Shown here one piece after another: positions 8,721 to 17,518 of a stretch of 64,000 bases of DNA. The position numbers and the translations under genes were made by a program. The stretch is from the NCBI RefSeq assembly GCF_963666665.1, contig NZ_OY762999.1, positions 171,501 through 235,500 on the forward strand, given 5' to 3'. The notes under the pieces are model-generated. The model saw only the letters and a list, made by a program, of their open reading frames with translations. It did no database searches and was not told where the DNA came from. This DNA is from Maridesulfovibrio sp. (GTDB lineage Bacteria; Desulfobacterota; Desulfovibrionia; Desulfovibrionales; Desulfovibrionaceae). Position 1 is the stretch's first letter, and every line of letters starts with the position of its first letter.

Positions 8721-10163
8721 TTATTTCTCTTTCAGTTCTATAGTCCGGAAGATGTTATGGCCTTGACGTTTCAGGAGCAGCATAACCAATCCGCGTTTTT
8801 TACCTTCACTATTAATGATTTTCTGCAGGTCAGTGATGGAATTAACTTTATGCTGGTTGGCTTCGATAATTACATCGCCGACTGCGATGGCTGCATCTTC
8901 AGCCGGTGTTCCCTGCATTACTTCGATGACCAGCAGCCCTTCGGGCCTGTCCAGTCCAAGGGATTCAGCTTCAGCTTTGCGGTTTACCCTGCGAACCACC
9001 AGTCCGAGGTCATCAAGGTTTTCTTCTGCTGCCTTGGGGGACATCTGTTCGGCTTCAGCCACAACATTCTTGCCGTTGCGTTCGCCAAGCACGATGCGCA
9101 GGTTCTTCTCGCGTCCTTTGCGCCATACTTGAATACTTACGGCCTTGCCCGGAGGCAGGGCTGCTACAGTGCGCAGCAGGTCGTTGGTGTCGTCGATTTT
9201 TTCGCCGTCAACCTTGAGGATGACGTCTCCGACCTTCATGCCGCCCTTGTCTGCGGGATCGCCGGGATTCACAGAGTTGACCAGCGCACCTTTTTCATTT
9301 TGCAGACCGAGAGCCTTGGCGGTCTTGGCATCAGCATCCTGAATGGTTACGCCGAGCCAGCCGCGGCTGACCTTATGGTCGGTCTTAAGCTGGGTGATGA
9401 CGTTTTCAGCCATGTTGCTGGGGATTGCAAAACCGATTCCCTGACCGCTGGCAATGATGGCGGTGTTGATGCCGATGACACGTCCATTCAGGTCGATGAG
9501 CGGTCCGCCGGAGTTTCCGGGGTTGATGCTGGCATCGGTCTGAATAAAGTTGTCAAAAGGACCTGCACCGATGATGCGCCCCTTGGCACTGATAATCCCT
9601 TTGGTTACAGTATGTCCTAAACCGAAGGGGTTGCCGATGGCCAGTACCCATTCGCCAACTTCGGCTTTGTCCGAGTTTGCGAATTCAAGGAAGGGCAGCT
9701 CTTTTTTCACTTCTATTTTCAAGAGGGCAAGGTCGGTTTCTTTGTCCCGGCCGATGATTTTTGCCGGGTATTCGTGCCCGTCATTCTGGAGCTTGACCGT
9801 GATTTCATCCGCAGAGGCGACAACATGGTTGTTTGTGACCACGAATCCGTCCTTGGAAATGATAAAACCGGACCCCAGCGAGCCTGTTTTGCGTTTCTGT
9901 TTGGGCTGATTGTTGTTTCCACGATTATTAAACTGCTTGAAGAAATCCTCGAAAGGATTGTCTCCGCCTTTGCCGTGGAATTTGAAAAAGTCTTCCATGG
10001 GGTTGCCCACTTCGACCATTTTCACAGTATTGACGTTGACCACGGCGGGGCCGCATTTCTTAGCCAGCTCCACAAAGGAAGGCAGTCCGTCCGCATGTGC
10101 GTATACGGGCAGGATGAGTACAGTGATGAGAGTAAGTAATCCAATGTAGCGTTTTAATTTCAT
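8721..10163 (-). CDS. degP: Periplasmic serine protease/chaperone DegP (HtrA)
   Basis: 480 residues from the ATG at 10163, preceded by a strong GAGGAGGT. A signal peptide (1-24, ending YAHA) predicts export. The catalytic triad is H113 (TNNHVV), D144 (KETDLALL) and S218 (NPGNSGGP). Two PDZ domains follow, the first with RGWLGVTIQD and the second in the last 95 residues. A Gly/Asn/Gln/Lys-rich linker (about 75-95) occupies the LA-loop region. It degrades and refolds damaged envelope proteins. It stands alone, with a terminator after it. Confidence 0.95.
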   Translation of the reverse strand: MKLKRYIGLLTLITVLILPVYAHADGLPSFVELAKKCGPAVVNVNTVKMVEVGNPMEDFFKFHGKGGDNPFEDFFKQFNNRGNNNQPKQKRKTGSLGSGFIISKDGFVVTNNHVVASADEITVKLQNDGHEYPAKIIGRDKETDLALLKIEVKKELPFLEFANSDKAEVGEWVLAIGNPFGLGHTVTKGIISAKGRIIGAGPFDNFIQTDASINPGNSGGPLIDLNGRVIGINTAIIASGQGIGFAIPSNMAENVITQLKTDHKVSRGWLGVTIQDADAKTAKALGLQNEKGALVNSVNPGDPADKGGMKVGDVILKVDGEKIDDTNDLLRTVAALPPGKAVSIQVWRKGREKNLRIVLGERNGKNVVAEAEQMSPKAAEENLDDLGLVVRRVNRKAEAESLGLDRPEGLLVIEVMQGTPAEDAAIAVGDVIIEANQHKVNSITDLQKIINSEGKKRGLVMLLLKRQGHNIFRTIELKEK

Positions 10164-10419
10164 GTAACCTCCTCGTAATGCCGCCCGGAAAACGGGATAG
10201 GCAGCACCTTTTTGAGTATAGTCTTGTTTTTTTAAATGTAAATAGCCTGTCGGGAAATTCAGCAGGTGTTGATTTGCAAACATTATTTTAGACTGATACG
10301 GATCAAGTGTTTCAGATGACAGTTGTATATGCAGTCTGTTCATTGAAGGGCGACCTGAGATATGTGCTTTTCCGCCATAAACCATGATTCCGGAACAAAA
10401 TTGCAGGGGGAAGGTTTCC

Positions 10420-12045
10420 ATGCGTTTGTACAAGATCCTGACTGCCGTAAAACCAAAGACCATACAGCATTACCTTGCCTATATGGTCGCCGGTCTCGTC
10501 CTGACCCAATTAGGTATCACCTTGTTTCTTATCTTCGATCTTACGTCCAACCTGCTCAAGGAACAGATCGGGTTGCGTGCCCTCCAGACGGCGCAGTCAA
10601 TAGCCCATACTCCCATGATCAGGTCTGAATTGATGCGCAATGATCCCGGAGGAAGGATTCAGATACTGGCTGAGAATATACGCAAAAATACCGGGGCTAC
10701 ATTTATTGTTGTGGGAGATGTGGAAAACAAGCGTTTTTCCCATCCGGTTCCGGATAGGATCGGCAAGACCTTTGTCGGCGGAGATACCGGGCCGGTTCTC
10801 AAGGAAGGCAAATCCTATGTCTCGGAAGCGGTCGGAACACTGGGCAGGTCCATACGTGCGTTTGTACCTGTTTTTTCTGAAGATGATGAAATCATAGGCT
10901 TTGTTTCTGTCGGTTACCTTTCTGACAGTGTTAAGAAGAGCATTGCCGAGCACATGGATCGTCCTCTAGTCTTTATTCTTTTTCTGACTGTACTCGGTTT
11001 TGCCATTACAGCCTGTATTGCCCGTCATCTTAAAAAGATTACCCTCAACCTTGAGCCTGCGGAAATCACCAACCTTTACCTCGAACGAGGGGCCGTGCTG
11101 GAAACCATTAGAGAGGGGGTTATTGCCACGGACCACAGGGGGGAAATCCGGCTGGCCAATAAGGCTGCACTTAATTATACCTGCTTCTATTCAGCGGAAT
11201 TGGTCGGCAAGCATATCGATGACGTGATCCCCTGTGCAGGACTCAAGCATGCCCTGACTACCGGCGAAAGCGAATTCGATCAGGAACGGATCGTTAACGG
11301 TCAGGAGTTGATTTTCAACATTGTTCCGGTTCTTAAGGATGGATCAATCAAGGGGCTGGTTGCCAGCTTCCGGCGCAAAGATGAATTGGACCGTATTTCC
11401 CATGAGCTTTCAAGCATTCAGGAGTATTCCGAACTGTTGCGAGGGCAAACACATGAATATTCAAACAAGCTTCACACTATTGCCGGACTGATCCAGATCG
11501 AAGCCTATCAGGAGGCTCTTGACCTTGTTTCCAGGGAATCATCCGGGTACGAGGATATTATCAGATTTTTAAACAAAGCCGTGCCCCATCCGGTTATTGC
11601 AGCCATTGTGCTTGGTAAATACAATCGGGCCAAGGAACTGAAAATAAATTTCAAAGTGGACCGTGAAAGCACCATGGTTGATGTTCCGGATTGGATCAAG
11701 CAGGAGAAAATAGTTACTGTTGTCGGCAACCTGCTGGACAATGCTTTTGAGGCCGTGCTGGAGCAGGATAAGGACAATCGCAAGGTCTTTCTTTCCTTTA
11801 CCGATCTTGGAAATGATATTGTTTTTGAGATTGAGGATTCAGGTCCCGGTGTTTCACCGGATCAGATAGAGAAGATTTTTGAGAAGGGGATATCGTCCAA
11901 GGGAAGTTCCCGCCGGGGGTTGGGGCTTTATCTGGTTCGCCAGCGTCTTGATGAACTCGGTGGATTTGTTTCCGTTTCAGCTGCCCAGTCCGGCGGAACC
12001 CTCTTTTCCGTGATAATTCCGAAAGTCAGGTGTACTGTAGTATGA
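10420..12045 (+). CDS. DcuS/CitA-type sensor histidine kinase
   Basis: 541 residues from the ATG at 10420, five bases after AGGGGGAAGG; an ATG 12 codons earlier lacks a ribosome site. Transmembrane helices lie near 17-40 and 182-201. The periplasmic part contains RFSHPVPDRIGKTFVGGD, the pattern of the single-Cache sensor of CitA/DcuS kinases. A cytoplasmic PAS domain follows, then HEYSNKLHTI with the phospho-acceptor H345, and a HATPase domain with DNAFEAV and GLGLYLV. Ligands in this family are C4-dicarboxylates or citrate (family knowledge). Its stop overlaps the regulator start (ATGA), and a TRAP transporter lies downstream. Confidence 0.92.
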   Translation: MRLYKILTAVKPKTIQHYLAYMVAGLVLTQLGITLFLIFDLTSNLLKEQIGLRALQTAQSIAHTPMIRSELMRNDPGGRIQILAENIRKNTGATFIVVGDVENKRFSHPVPDRIGKTFVGGDTGPVLKEGKSYVSEAVGTLGRSIRAFVPVFSEDDEIIGFVSVGYLSDSVKKSIAEHMDRPLVFILFLTVLGFAITACIARHLKKITLNLEPAEITNLYLERGAVLETIREGVIATDHRGEIRLANKAALNYTCFYSAELVGKHIDDVIPCAGLKHALTTGESEFDQERIVNGQELIFNIVPVLKDGSIKGLVASFRRKDELDRISHELSSIQEYSELLRGQTHEYSNKLHTIAGLIQIEAYQEALDLVSRESSGYEDIIRFLNKAVPHPVIAAIVLGKYNRAKELKINFKVDRESTMVDVPDWIKQEKIVTVVGNLLDNAFEAVLEQDKDNRKVFLSFTDLGNDIVFEIEDSGPGVSPDQIEKIFEKGISSKGSSRRGLGLYLVRQRLDELGGFVSVSAAQSGGTLFSVIIPKVRCTVV

Positions 12046-12749
12046 TCGATGTAAAAGTTGTAATCGTCGAGGATGATGCCAGAATAGCTGACCTTCACCG
12101 CCGTTTTACCGAGAGGGTGCCGGGGTTCAGCGTGGTGGCTATTGCTCAGGGTCTTGATGATGCCAAGACCATGATTGAGCTGTACAAACCTGATTTGATA
12201 CTTCTTGATTTATATTTCCCGGAAGGCACCAGTCTTGACCTGCTGCGCGAAATTCGTACTCAGGGCATTGAAACTGATGTGATACTTATTACCGCTGCCC
12301 GTGAGATGGGACCGCTCAAGGAAGCCCTTCGTGGCGGGGTTTTTGACTATATCATCAAGCCGGTTATTCTTGACCGTTTCGTGACCTGTCTCGAAAAATT
12401 CGGCGAATATTTCCAGCGCCTCCGTTCAGAGGAAGCTATTGAGCAAAGTGACGTGGACAGCATACGAAATCTTAATCCGGCCTCTTCCTTGTCCGAATCC
12501 TGTTCGGATTCTGAAACTTTGCCTAAGGGGATTGATCCTTTGACCTTGAAGAAGGTCAAGGCTGTTTTTGCTGATGGTAACTCTGATAAGCAGCAAGGAA
12601 TCAGTGCCGAAGAAGTGGGCGAGACAATTGGAGCCAGCAGGTCTACTGCCCGGCGTTATCTGGAATACCTTGTGTCAATCGGCAGTATTTATCCTGATGT
12701 AGTATACGGCACCGTAGGACGCCCTGAGCGGAAGTATTTCAGGAACTGA
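12042..12749 (+). CDS. CitB/DcuR-type response regulator
   Basis: 235 residues from the ATG at 12042, which overlaps the kinase stop. The receiver domain (4-120) has acidic residues VEDD, the phospho-acceptor D56 (LILLDLYFP) and the conserved lysine in YIIKPV. A serine-rich linker leads to a C-terminal helix-turn-helix (VGETIGASRSTARRYLEYL) typical of CitB-family regulators. With the overlapping kinase it probably controls the adjacent TRAP transporter. Confidence 0.93.
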   Translation: MIDVKVVIVEDDARIADLHRRFTERVPGFSVVAIAQGLDDAKTMIELYKPDLILLDLYFPEGTSLDLLREIRTQGIETDVILITAAREMGPLKEALRGGVFDYIIKPVILDRFVTCLEKFGEYFQRLRSEEAIEQSDVDSIRNLNPASSLSESCSDSETLPKGIDPLTLKKVKAVFADGNSDKQQGISAEEVGETIGASRSTARRYLEYLVSIGSIYPDVVYGTVGRPERKYFRN

Positions 12750-12834
12750 TTTGTCTCGCTGATGGTGAATAATTATTATTGATTCTGGCGCCTTCCGGTA
12801 TAGCCTGCCTTTTCTTGTTTGTTTTTTCATTCCC

Positions 12835-12852
12835 ATGAACAAAATGAACAAA
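12835..12852 (+). promoter_or_regulatory. Tandem 9-bp repeat upstream of dctP
   Basis: Two perfect head-to-tail copies of ATGAACAAA (12835-12843 and 12844-12852), preceded by an imperfect inverted counterpart rich in TTTGTT (about 12814-12830). They lie 140 bases upstream of the dctP start, between the response regulator and its probable target. Confidence 0.45.
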
Positions 12853-12991
12853 ATTACCGTAAAGAATAAAAAGAATATTAAACCGTTAATAGCACCTCCT
12901 TCATTTTTTCATATAGATTCGGCTTCAGGTTTGAAAGTTGGGAAGAAGTTCTATGAAAAAAATGAAAATCTGCCGAAGCAGAGGAGGGTTT

Positions 12992-13969
12992 ATGAGACGT
13001 TTATTAGCAGTAATATGTGCGCTGGTGCTGATTGCAGCAATGTCGGTTCCCGCATTTGCAGGTAAAGTGGTTCTCAAGCTGGGACATATTGCAGAGCCCG
13101 TGCATCCTTATGGACAGGGAGCGGAGAAATTCGCCGAACTTGTTAAGGAAAAATCCGGTGGAGAAATTATTGTAAAGGTTTTTCCTTCCTCTCAGCTGGG
13201 CGGCCAGAAGGACTTGATCGAGGGTCTTATTTTCGGGACCGTTGACATGGCCTTGGTGGGAACTGCCGTACTCGGTCAGTTCCAGCCTCAGATTTCAATT
13301 TTCGATATGCCTTTCCTTTTTCAGGATCGTGAACACACCTACAAATCTCTTGATACCGTCGGTATGGATCTTGGGAAAGCTCTTGAACCCAAGGGTATCA
13401 AACTCCTCGGATACATGGAAAACGGTATCCGCCACCTGACCAACAACGTCCGTGAAGTCAAGACTCCTGCTGACATGGAAGGCCTTAAAATCAGGGTCAT
13501 GACCAACAAAATTTACATTGAAATGATGAAATCCCTCGGAGCATCACCAACTCCCATGGCTTTCGGTGAGCTCTATTCCGCAATGCAGCAGGGTACTGTT
13601 GACGGGCAGGAAAACCCCAGTGCCCATATCTGGACCAAACGATTTTTCGAAGTTCAGAAATATGCATCCAAGACCGCTCACTCCTATGCTCCGGAACCGC
13701 TGGTAATGTCCATGATCAGCTGGTCCAGACTTAATCCTGCACAGCAGAAAATCCTCGTGTCAGCAGCTAAAGAAGCAATCGACTGGCAGCGCAAGTTCTC
13801 CACTGAAAAGGATGATGAATACTGGACCCTCATCGAAGGAACCGGAAAAATTAAAATCACTGAAGTTGACCGCGAGCAGTTCGCTGAAGCAACCAAGCCT
13901 GTTTATGAAAAGTTTGCGAAGGTTGTAGGGCAGGACAACATTGACAGAATTAATGCTCTGAAAAAATAG
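12992..13969 (+). CDS. dctP: TRAP transporter periplasmic substrate-binding protein
   Basis: 325 residues from the ATG at 12992, which has GAGGAGGG directly upstream and starts a clean signal peptide (RRLLAVICALVLIAAM...AFA). The mature part has DctP-family features: VLKLGHIAEPVHPYGQGAE at the N-terminus, SSQLGGQKDLIEGL, and GLKIRVMTNK with the carboxylate-binding arginine. It captures an organic acid in the periplasm for the DctQM membrane unit. The adjacent DcuS-type kinase suggests a C4-dicarboxylate, but the ligand is inferred. Confidence 0.94.
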   Translation: MRRLLAVICALVLIAAMSVPAFAGKVVLKLGHIAEPVHPYGQGAEKFAELVKEKSGGEIIVKVFPSSQLGGQKDLIEGLIFGTVDMALVGTAVLGQFQPQISIFDMPFLFQDREHTYKSLDTVGMDLGKALEPKGIKLLGYMENGIRHLTNNVREVKTPADMEGLKIRVMTNKIYIEMMKSLGASPTPMAFGELYSAMQQGTVDGQENPSAHIWTKRFFEVQKYASKTAHSYAPEPLVMSMISWSRLNPAQQKILVSAAKEAIDWQRKFSTEKDDEYWTLIEGTGKIKITEVDREQFAEATKPVYEKFAKVVGQDNIDRINALKK

Positions 13970-13980
13970 CCGTTTCAATC

Positions 13981-14004
13981 GGAGCCGGGTAAATTCCCGG
14001 CTCC
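13981..14004 (+). other. Intercistronic hairpin between dctP and dctQ
   Basis: A perfect 9-bp stem GGAGCCGGG/CCCGGCTCC with a 6-base loop, 11 bases after the dctP stop and ahead of the dctQ ribosome site. No T-run follows, so it probably stabilises dctP mRNA rather than ending transcription. Confidence 0.7.
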
Positions 14005-14026
14005 GGATTCTCAGGGAGGATTCCTG

Positions 14027-14548
14027 ATGGATAAATTATTCGAAAAACTGCGTGCGGTCCTGTACTGGATTTCCGTAACTTCAATGACCGTCATGCTCGG
14101 CCTGATTTTTTTTCAGGTGGTAACCAGATATTTTTTCGGGCACACCTTTGAGTGGTCTGAAGAGTTGGCAAGATTCCTTTTTGTCTGGGTTGTTTTCCTT
14201 GGTTCAGCATTGATAATGGGCGAGAGCGGGCATCTGGCTGTCCAAATTCTGCCCACTAAATTCAAGGGTACTGCTTCAGGGCTGGTACTGGAAATTTTGA
14301 TCAACCTTTGCAGCTATGCCTTTACTATGCTCCTGTTGATTCAGGGGGCCAAGATGACTTCCGTCATGACTTTTCAGGTCGCTCCGGGACTGGGGATTTC
14401 CATGAGTGTCGTTTATTCCATTATTCCCATCAGCGCATTCCTGATGATTCTCTACCTGATCAAAGATACGGTAAGAATTTTCAAACAGATCAAAGAGCGC
14501 TGCGGGACTGACGCTGTCGTAGAACAGAAAGCGGAAGCGGGGAGGTAG
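14027..14548 (+). CDS. dctQ: TRAP transporter small membrane subunit
   Basis: 173 residues with four hydrophobic helices (about 13-35, 50-68, 88-108 and 125-147), the DctQ layout. Motifs are VVTRYFFGHTFEWSEELARF and the loop LIMGESGHL. GGGAGGA lies ahead of the ATG. It pairs with DctM to form the sodium- or proton-coupled permease. The dctM start follows two bases after the stop. Confidence 0.94.
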   Translation: MDKLFEKLRAVLYWISVTSMTVMLGLIFFQVVTRYFFGHTFEWSEELARFLFVWVVFLGSALIMGESGHLAVQILPTKFKGTASGLVLEILINLCSYAFTMLLLIQGAKMTSVMTFQVAPGLGISMSVVYSIIPISAFLMILYLIKDTVRIFKQIKERCGTDAVVEQKAEAGR

Positions 14549-14550
14549 TC

Positions 14551-15825
14551 ATGGAAGCAGTATTGCTCGGTTCATTTTTGGGTCTGACCTTTCTGGGAGT
14601 TCCGGTCGCGTATGCTCTGGGCCTTTCCGTATCAATAATTCTCTACTACTACATGGAAATACCGCAGGTCATGATCACTCAGGTCATGTACTCCGGCATT
14701 GATTCCTTTTCCTTTATGGCCGTCCCTTTTTTCATGCTGGCAGGATCTTTTATGTCTGCAGGCGGCGTAACTTCAAGGCTTGTTAATTTTGCACAGGCTC
14801 TGGTCGGATCGTTTACCGGCGGTCTGGCTCAGGTTGTTGCGGTTTCGGGGATGTTCTTTGCAGCAATTTCCGGTTCGTCAGCAGCTACTACCGCCGCCAT
14901 CGGCTCAACCATGGTCGATGAGATGGAGAAAAAAGGGTACCGCCGTGAATTGGCAACCGGTATCGTCGCTGCCGGCGGAACTGTAGGTATTGTTATTCCT
15001 CCATCCATTACTTTGGTTGTCTACGGGGTTATCGCAGGCGCATCCATCGGTGACCTTTTCATGGGGGGAATGATTCCCGGACTGGTCATGGGTCTGACCA
15101 TGTGTCTGGTAAGCTACGTTATTGCCAAGAAAGAAGGTATTCCGGCGGAAGGATCATTCTCTTTCATTCATTTACTCAAATCCTTCAAGGATTCCTTTTG
15201 GGCATTGATGACACCGGTAATTATTATCGGCGGAATCTATGGCGGAATATTCACTCCAACCGAAGCTGCTGCTGTGGCAGCGGTTTACGGCATCTTTGTC
15301 GGTTTCTTCATTTACAAGGAACTGACCCTCAAGGATTTTCCGCGGATTATCTTTCAGGCTGTCATGGGAACCACAATGATTATGTTCATTGTCGGTGCTG
15401 CCAAGGTTTTCGGATGGATGCTCACAAACCTTGAAATTCCCCATCATATCGGGGCATACATTGTATCCCTGACCAGTTCTCCTGCTATGTTTCTGATCAT
15501 GATGAACATACTGCTGCTCTTCATCGGTACGCTTATCAATGCTTCTGCTGCAGTTGTCATTCTGACTCCGATATTCCTGCCTGTAGCAGTCCAATTGGGA
15601 ATTGATCCGCTGTTCTTCGGTGTGCTTATGGTTATCAACCTTGCAATCGGCTGTATCACACCTCCTGTAGGACTGGATCTGTTTGTTGCCAGCGCAATTA
15701 CCAAGGTGCCTCTGGAAAAGGTTATGAAGGCTTCGACCCCATATCTGATAGCCCTGTTGGTTTCTCTGCTGGTAATGACGTTCTGTCCGCCGATCATCAC
15801 ATTCCTGCCGAACCTTCTGCATTAG
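14551..15825 (+). CDS. dctM: TRAP transporter large membrane subunit
   Basis: 424 residues, normal for DctM, hydrophobic throughout with about 12 helices. Family motifs are SFSFMAVPFFMLAGSFMSAG, GSSAATTAAIGS and GTVGIVIPPSITLV, plus the C-terminal region CITPPVGLDLFVA. It is the transport channel of the TRAP system and acts with DctQ and DctP. A G/C hairpin lies 90 bases after the stop. Confidence 0.96.
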   Translation: MEAVLLGSFLGLTFLGVPVAYALGLSVSIILYYYMEIPQVMITQVMYSGIDSFSFMAVPFFMLAGSFMSAGGVTSRLVNFAQALVGSFTGGLAQVVAVSGMFFAAISGSSAATTAAIGSTMVDEMEKKGYRRELATGIVAAGGTVGIVIPPSITLVVYGVIAGASIGDLFMGGMIPGLVMGLTMCLVSYVIAKKEGIPAEGSFSFIHLLKSFKDSFWALMTPVIIIGGIYGGIFTPTEAAAVAAVYGIFVGFFIYKELTLKDFPRIIFQAVMGTTMIMFIVGAAKVFGWMLTNLEIPHHIGAYIVSLTSSPAMFLIMMNILLLFIGTLINASAAVVILTPIFLPVAVQLGIDPLFFGVLMVINLAIGCITPPVGLDLFVASAITKVPLEKVMKASTPYLIALLVSLLVMTFCPPIITFLPNLLH

Positions 15826-15912
15826 TGTGACGTGGTCGGATTAATGGTCAGGGTATTAATAAAATAAATAACGGACGTGGTGTCAGCCAGGTTCATTATC
15901 CCTCACGCTCCC

Positions 15913-15944
15913 AGCCCCCGCAATCGATAACGGTTGCGGGGGTT
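15913..15944 (+). terminator. Hairpin after the TRAP operon
   Basis: Stem CCCCCGCAA/TTGCGGGGG (15915-15923 with 15934-15942), extended by A-T and G-T pairs. The following sequence is GAGCTTATTAATAA with no solid T-run, so termination may be partial or depend on Rho. Confidence 0.6.
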
Positions 15945-16059
15945 GAGCTTATTAATAAGCAGGAGGAACTGTTTTTCCTTGCGGGGGAATGCATCTTGAC
16001 GTTTGTAAAAACCGTTAATATCCCTAGCGCACAAAGCATAAAACAATCTTGGAGAAAAT

Positions 16060-16434
16060 ATGGACCAGTCAGCAGATTTGAAGGCGGAATACGAAAACAG
16101 ACTCAAGGAATGTGAGAAAAACGGTGATTCCAGAGGTAAGGCCGAAACCCTTTATGAAATGGCTAAGCTTGAGATAAGTGAAGGCAATCAGGAGCAGGCT
16201 CTGCTTATGCTCATGGAAGCTTATTCGAGGTTTCAGAAGCTGGGTGAATCCAAAGGTCATTGCTTTGCCGGGGAATTGCTCGGACAACTCCTTTTTGTCT
16301 CCGGCAACATTCAGGACGGTTTGGCTGTTGTGCGCGAATCTTTCCGGGGATTTACAGAGATAGGTATGACCGAAGAAGCTGAAAAGACCGGCCAGTTGCT
16401 TGCTGTAATGGAAGAGCATGCCGAAGGGCAATAA
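16060..16434 (+). CDS. Small TPR-like helical protein, function unknown
   Basis: 124 residues, soluble, no signal peptide. The sequence is built of paired helices with TPR-like spacing (AETLYEMAKLEISEGNQEQA, then AYSRFQKLGESKG, then FRGFTEIGMTEEAEKT), about three repeats. TPR proteins are protein-interaction scaffolds; no catalytic motif is visible. TTGGAGAA lies ahead of the ATG. It stands alone after the TRAP operon and shares a bidirectional terminator with the GntR gene. Confidence 0.8.
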   Translation: MDQSADLKAEYENRLKECEKNGDSRGKAETLYEMAKLEISEGNQEQALLMLMEAYSRFQKLGESKGHCFAGELLGQLLFVSGNIQDGLAVVRESFRGFTEIGMTEEAEKTGQLLAVMEEHAEGQ

Positions 16435-16450
16435 AGATTTTTATCAAAAC

Positions 16451-16492
16451 AAAAATGCCCGCAATTTCTAGGATGAAATTGCGGGCATTTTT
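16451..16492. terminator. Bidirectional terminator
   Basis: A perfect 17-bp stem (16451-16467 with 16476-16492, core TGCCCGCAATTT) whose A-rich foot and T-rich end supply a T-run on both strands. It serves the TPR gene on the plus strand and the GntR gene on the minus strand. Confidence 0.93.
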
Positions 16493-16505
16493 ATTGGATT
16501 GAAAA

Positions 16506-17219
16506 TTAATTCTGGTCCACTCGCAGTTCAATAGCGTCAAAGCGCCAGTATTCGTGTTCTACTGTGAGTACTGTTTCTTTACCGTCGGTTTTAATGCGTC
16601 GGACGTAAATTCCCGGAGATCCGTGTGTGATCCCAAGATGAGATGTGACATCTTTCGGCAGCAGGAGCGGTCTTATGAGCAGGTTTCTTTGCTTCAGGCT
16701 GAGTCCGTATTCCTCTGTAACAACCTGGGTCATAGCCCTTTCGGCAGTTTTAGGGACAATTCCTTCCAGTTTTTCCGCATTAATATAGTTCAGGGTGCGG
16801 GCTACCTTCTGGTCATCAAGGAAGAAGGTGTTCTCCATGGAATAGACTTTCGTCCCGGCTGCAAATCCATCATCAGTATATGTTTCCATTTCTTCTTTGA
16901 TGGTGATGATACCGTTGTCTTCTGTGGTCCATTCCGCTTTCCTGCCTTGTGATGCAGCCAGTTGGGCGAAGTTAACGTGGTCGGCGGGGTTGTAGACCAT
17001 GCGGATGGGATTTACATACCATCCTTTTCGTTCCAGCCTGAAAATTTTACCGTCCCGCTGCAATTTCAGCAGGGCGTGGCGGATGGTGTTTCTGTTCAAG
17101 GCCAGTTCTGCGCAGAGGGTTCTTTCCGAGGGGAGTTTATCTCCCGGTTTCAGTTCTCCTGAAGCCAGTCGTTTCAGGATCAAGTTCTGCACTGTTTCGT
17201 AATATCTGGTTTTTTTCAT
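16506..17219 (-). CDS. GntR-family regulator, HutC/UTRA type
   Basis: 237 residues. The N-terminal winged helix-turn-helix (about 5-70) has KLPSERTLCAELALNRNTIR; the C-terminal UTRA domain (about 90-232) binds a small effector and includes SPGIYVRRIKTDG. HutC-type GntR proteins usually repress uptake and catabolic genes until an effector binds. It is divergent from the amino-acid ABC operon, and the gap contains a palindrome matching the HutC-subfamily operator, so that operon is the probable target. The effector is not known. Confidence 0.92.
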   Translation of the reverse strand: MKKTRYYETVQNLILKRLASGELKPGDKLPSERTLCAELALNRNTIRHALLKLQRDGKIFRLERKGWYVNPIRMVYNPADHVNFAQLAASQGRKAEWTTEDNGIITIKEEMETYTDDGFAAGTKVYSMENTFFLDDQKVARTLNYINAEKLEGIVPKTAERAMTQVVTEEYGLSLKQRNLLIRPLLLPKDVTSHLGITHGSPGIYVRRIKTDGKETVLTVEHEYWRFDAIELRVDQN

Positions 17220-17308
17220 GATTTAGTTGTGTTTTTAAGAGTTCAAGATTTCAACTTGGCACATAATTTTTTCAGAGTCATCACGAAGTTGTAACTTTTT
17301 TTTGTAAA

Positions 17309-17326
17309 AACTGGTTTAAACCAGTT
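17309..17326. promoter_or_regulatory. HutC-type GntR operator palindrome
   Basis: A perfect 18-bp palindrome AACTGGTTTAAACCAGTT. Its core GGTTTAAACC fits GT-N-TA-N-AC, the operator form known for HutC-subfamily GntR regulators. It lies in the divergent gap between the regulator and aapJ and overlaps a possible -35 hexamer. Confidence 0.75.
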
Positions 17327-17353
17327 GAGCTGATCTTGGCAACAGTGTATCAC
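17325..17353 (+). promoter_or_regulatory. Possible sigma-70 promoter of the aap operon
   Basis: TTGAGC (17325-17330), a 17-base spacer and TATCAC (17348-17353) are a weak sigma-70 match. The -35 end overlaps the operator palindrome, which would suit repression. Transcription from here would give a leader of about 160 bases. Confidence 0.4.
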
Positions 17354-17440
17354 AGTTGCATACAGTGAGTTAACAGGATGGCTGTCATCGGAAATGGGAG
17401 AGATTTCATTTCCGAAGGGCGGCAATATCTATGCAGCGCA

Positions 17441-17494
17441 AATCCGTATTATATGATATACGGATTGGAATTCCCTCACAATGTTGCGTTGTGA
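17441..17494 (+). repeat. Two inverted repeats in the aapJ leader
   Basis: AATCCGTAT (17441-17449) pairs with ATACGGATT (17458-17466), and TCACAA (17476-17481) pairs with TTGTGA (17489-17494). Both lie between the presumed promoter and the GGAGGT ribosome site at 17507-17512. They could be RNA hairpins or further protein sites. Confidence 0.5.
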
Positions 17495-17518
17495 AGTTTT
17501 GAGGGTGGAGGTAGTTAA

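Noticed and set aside
8703..9620. 305-residue plus-strand frame opposite degP
   Set aside because: Antisense to the intact protease domains; cysteine- and phenylalanine-rich composition of a shadow frame.
12835..13065. 76-residue plus-strand frame before dctP
   Set aside because: It overlaps the dctP signal peptide in another frame and the putative operator repeats.
15172..15822. 216-residue minus-strand frame opposite dctM
   Set aside because: Composition rich in His, Asn, Gln and Arg reflects the complement of a hydrophobic transporter gene.
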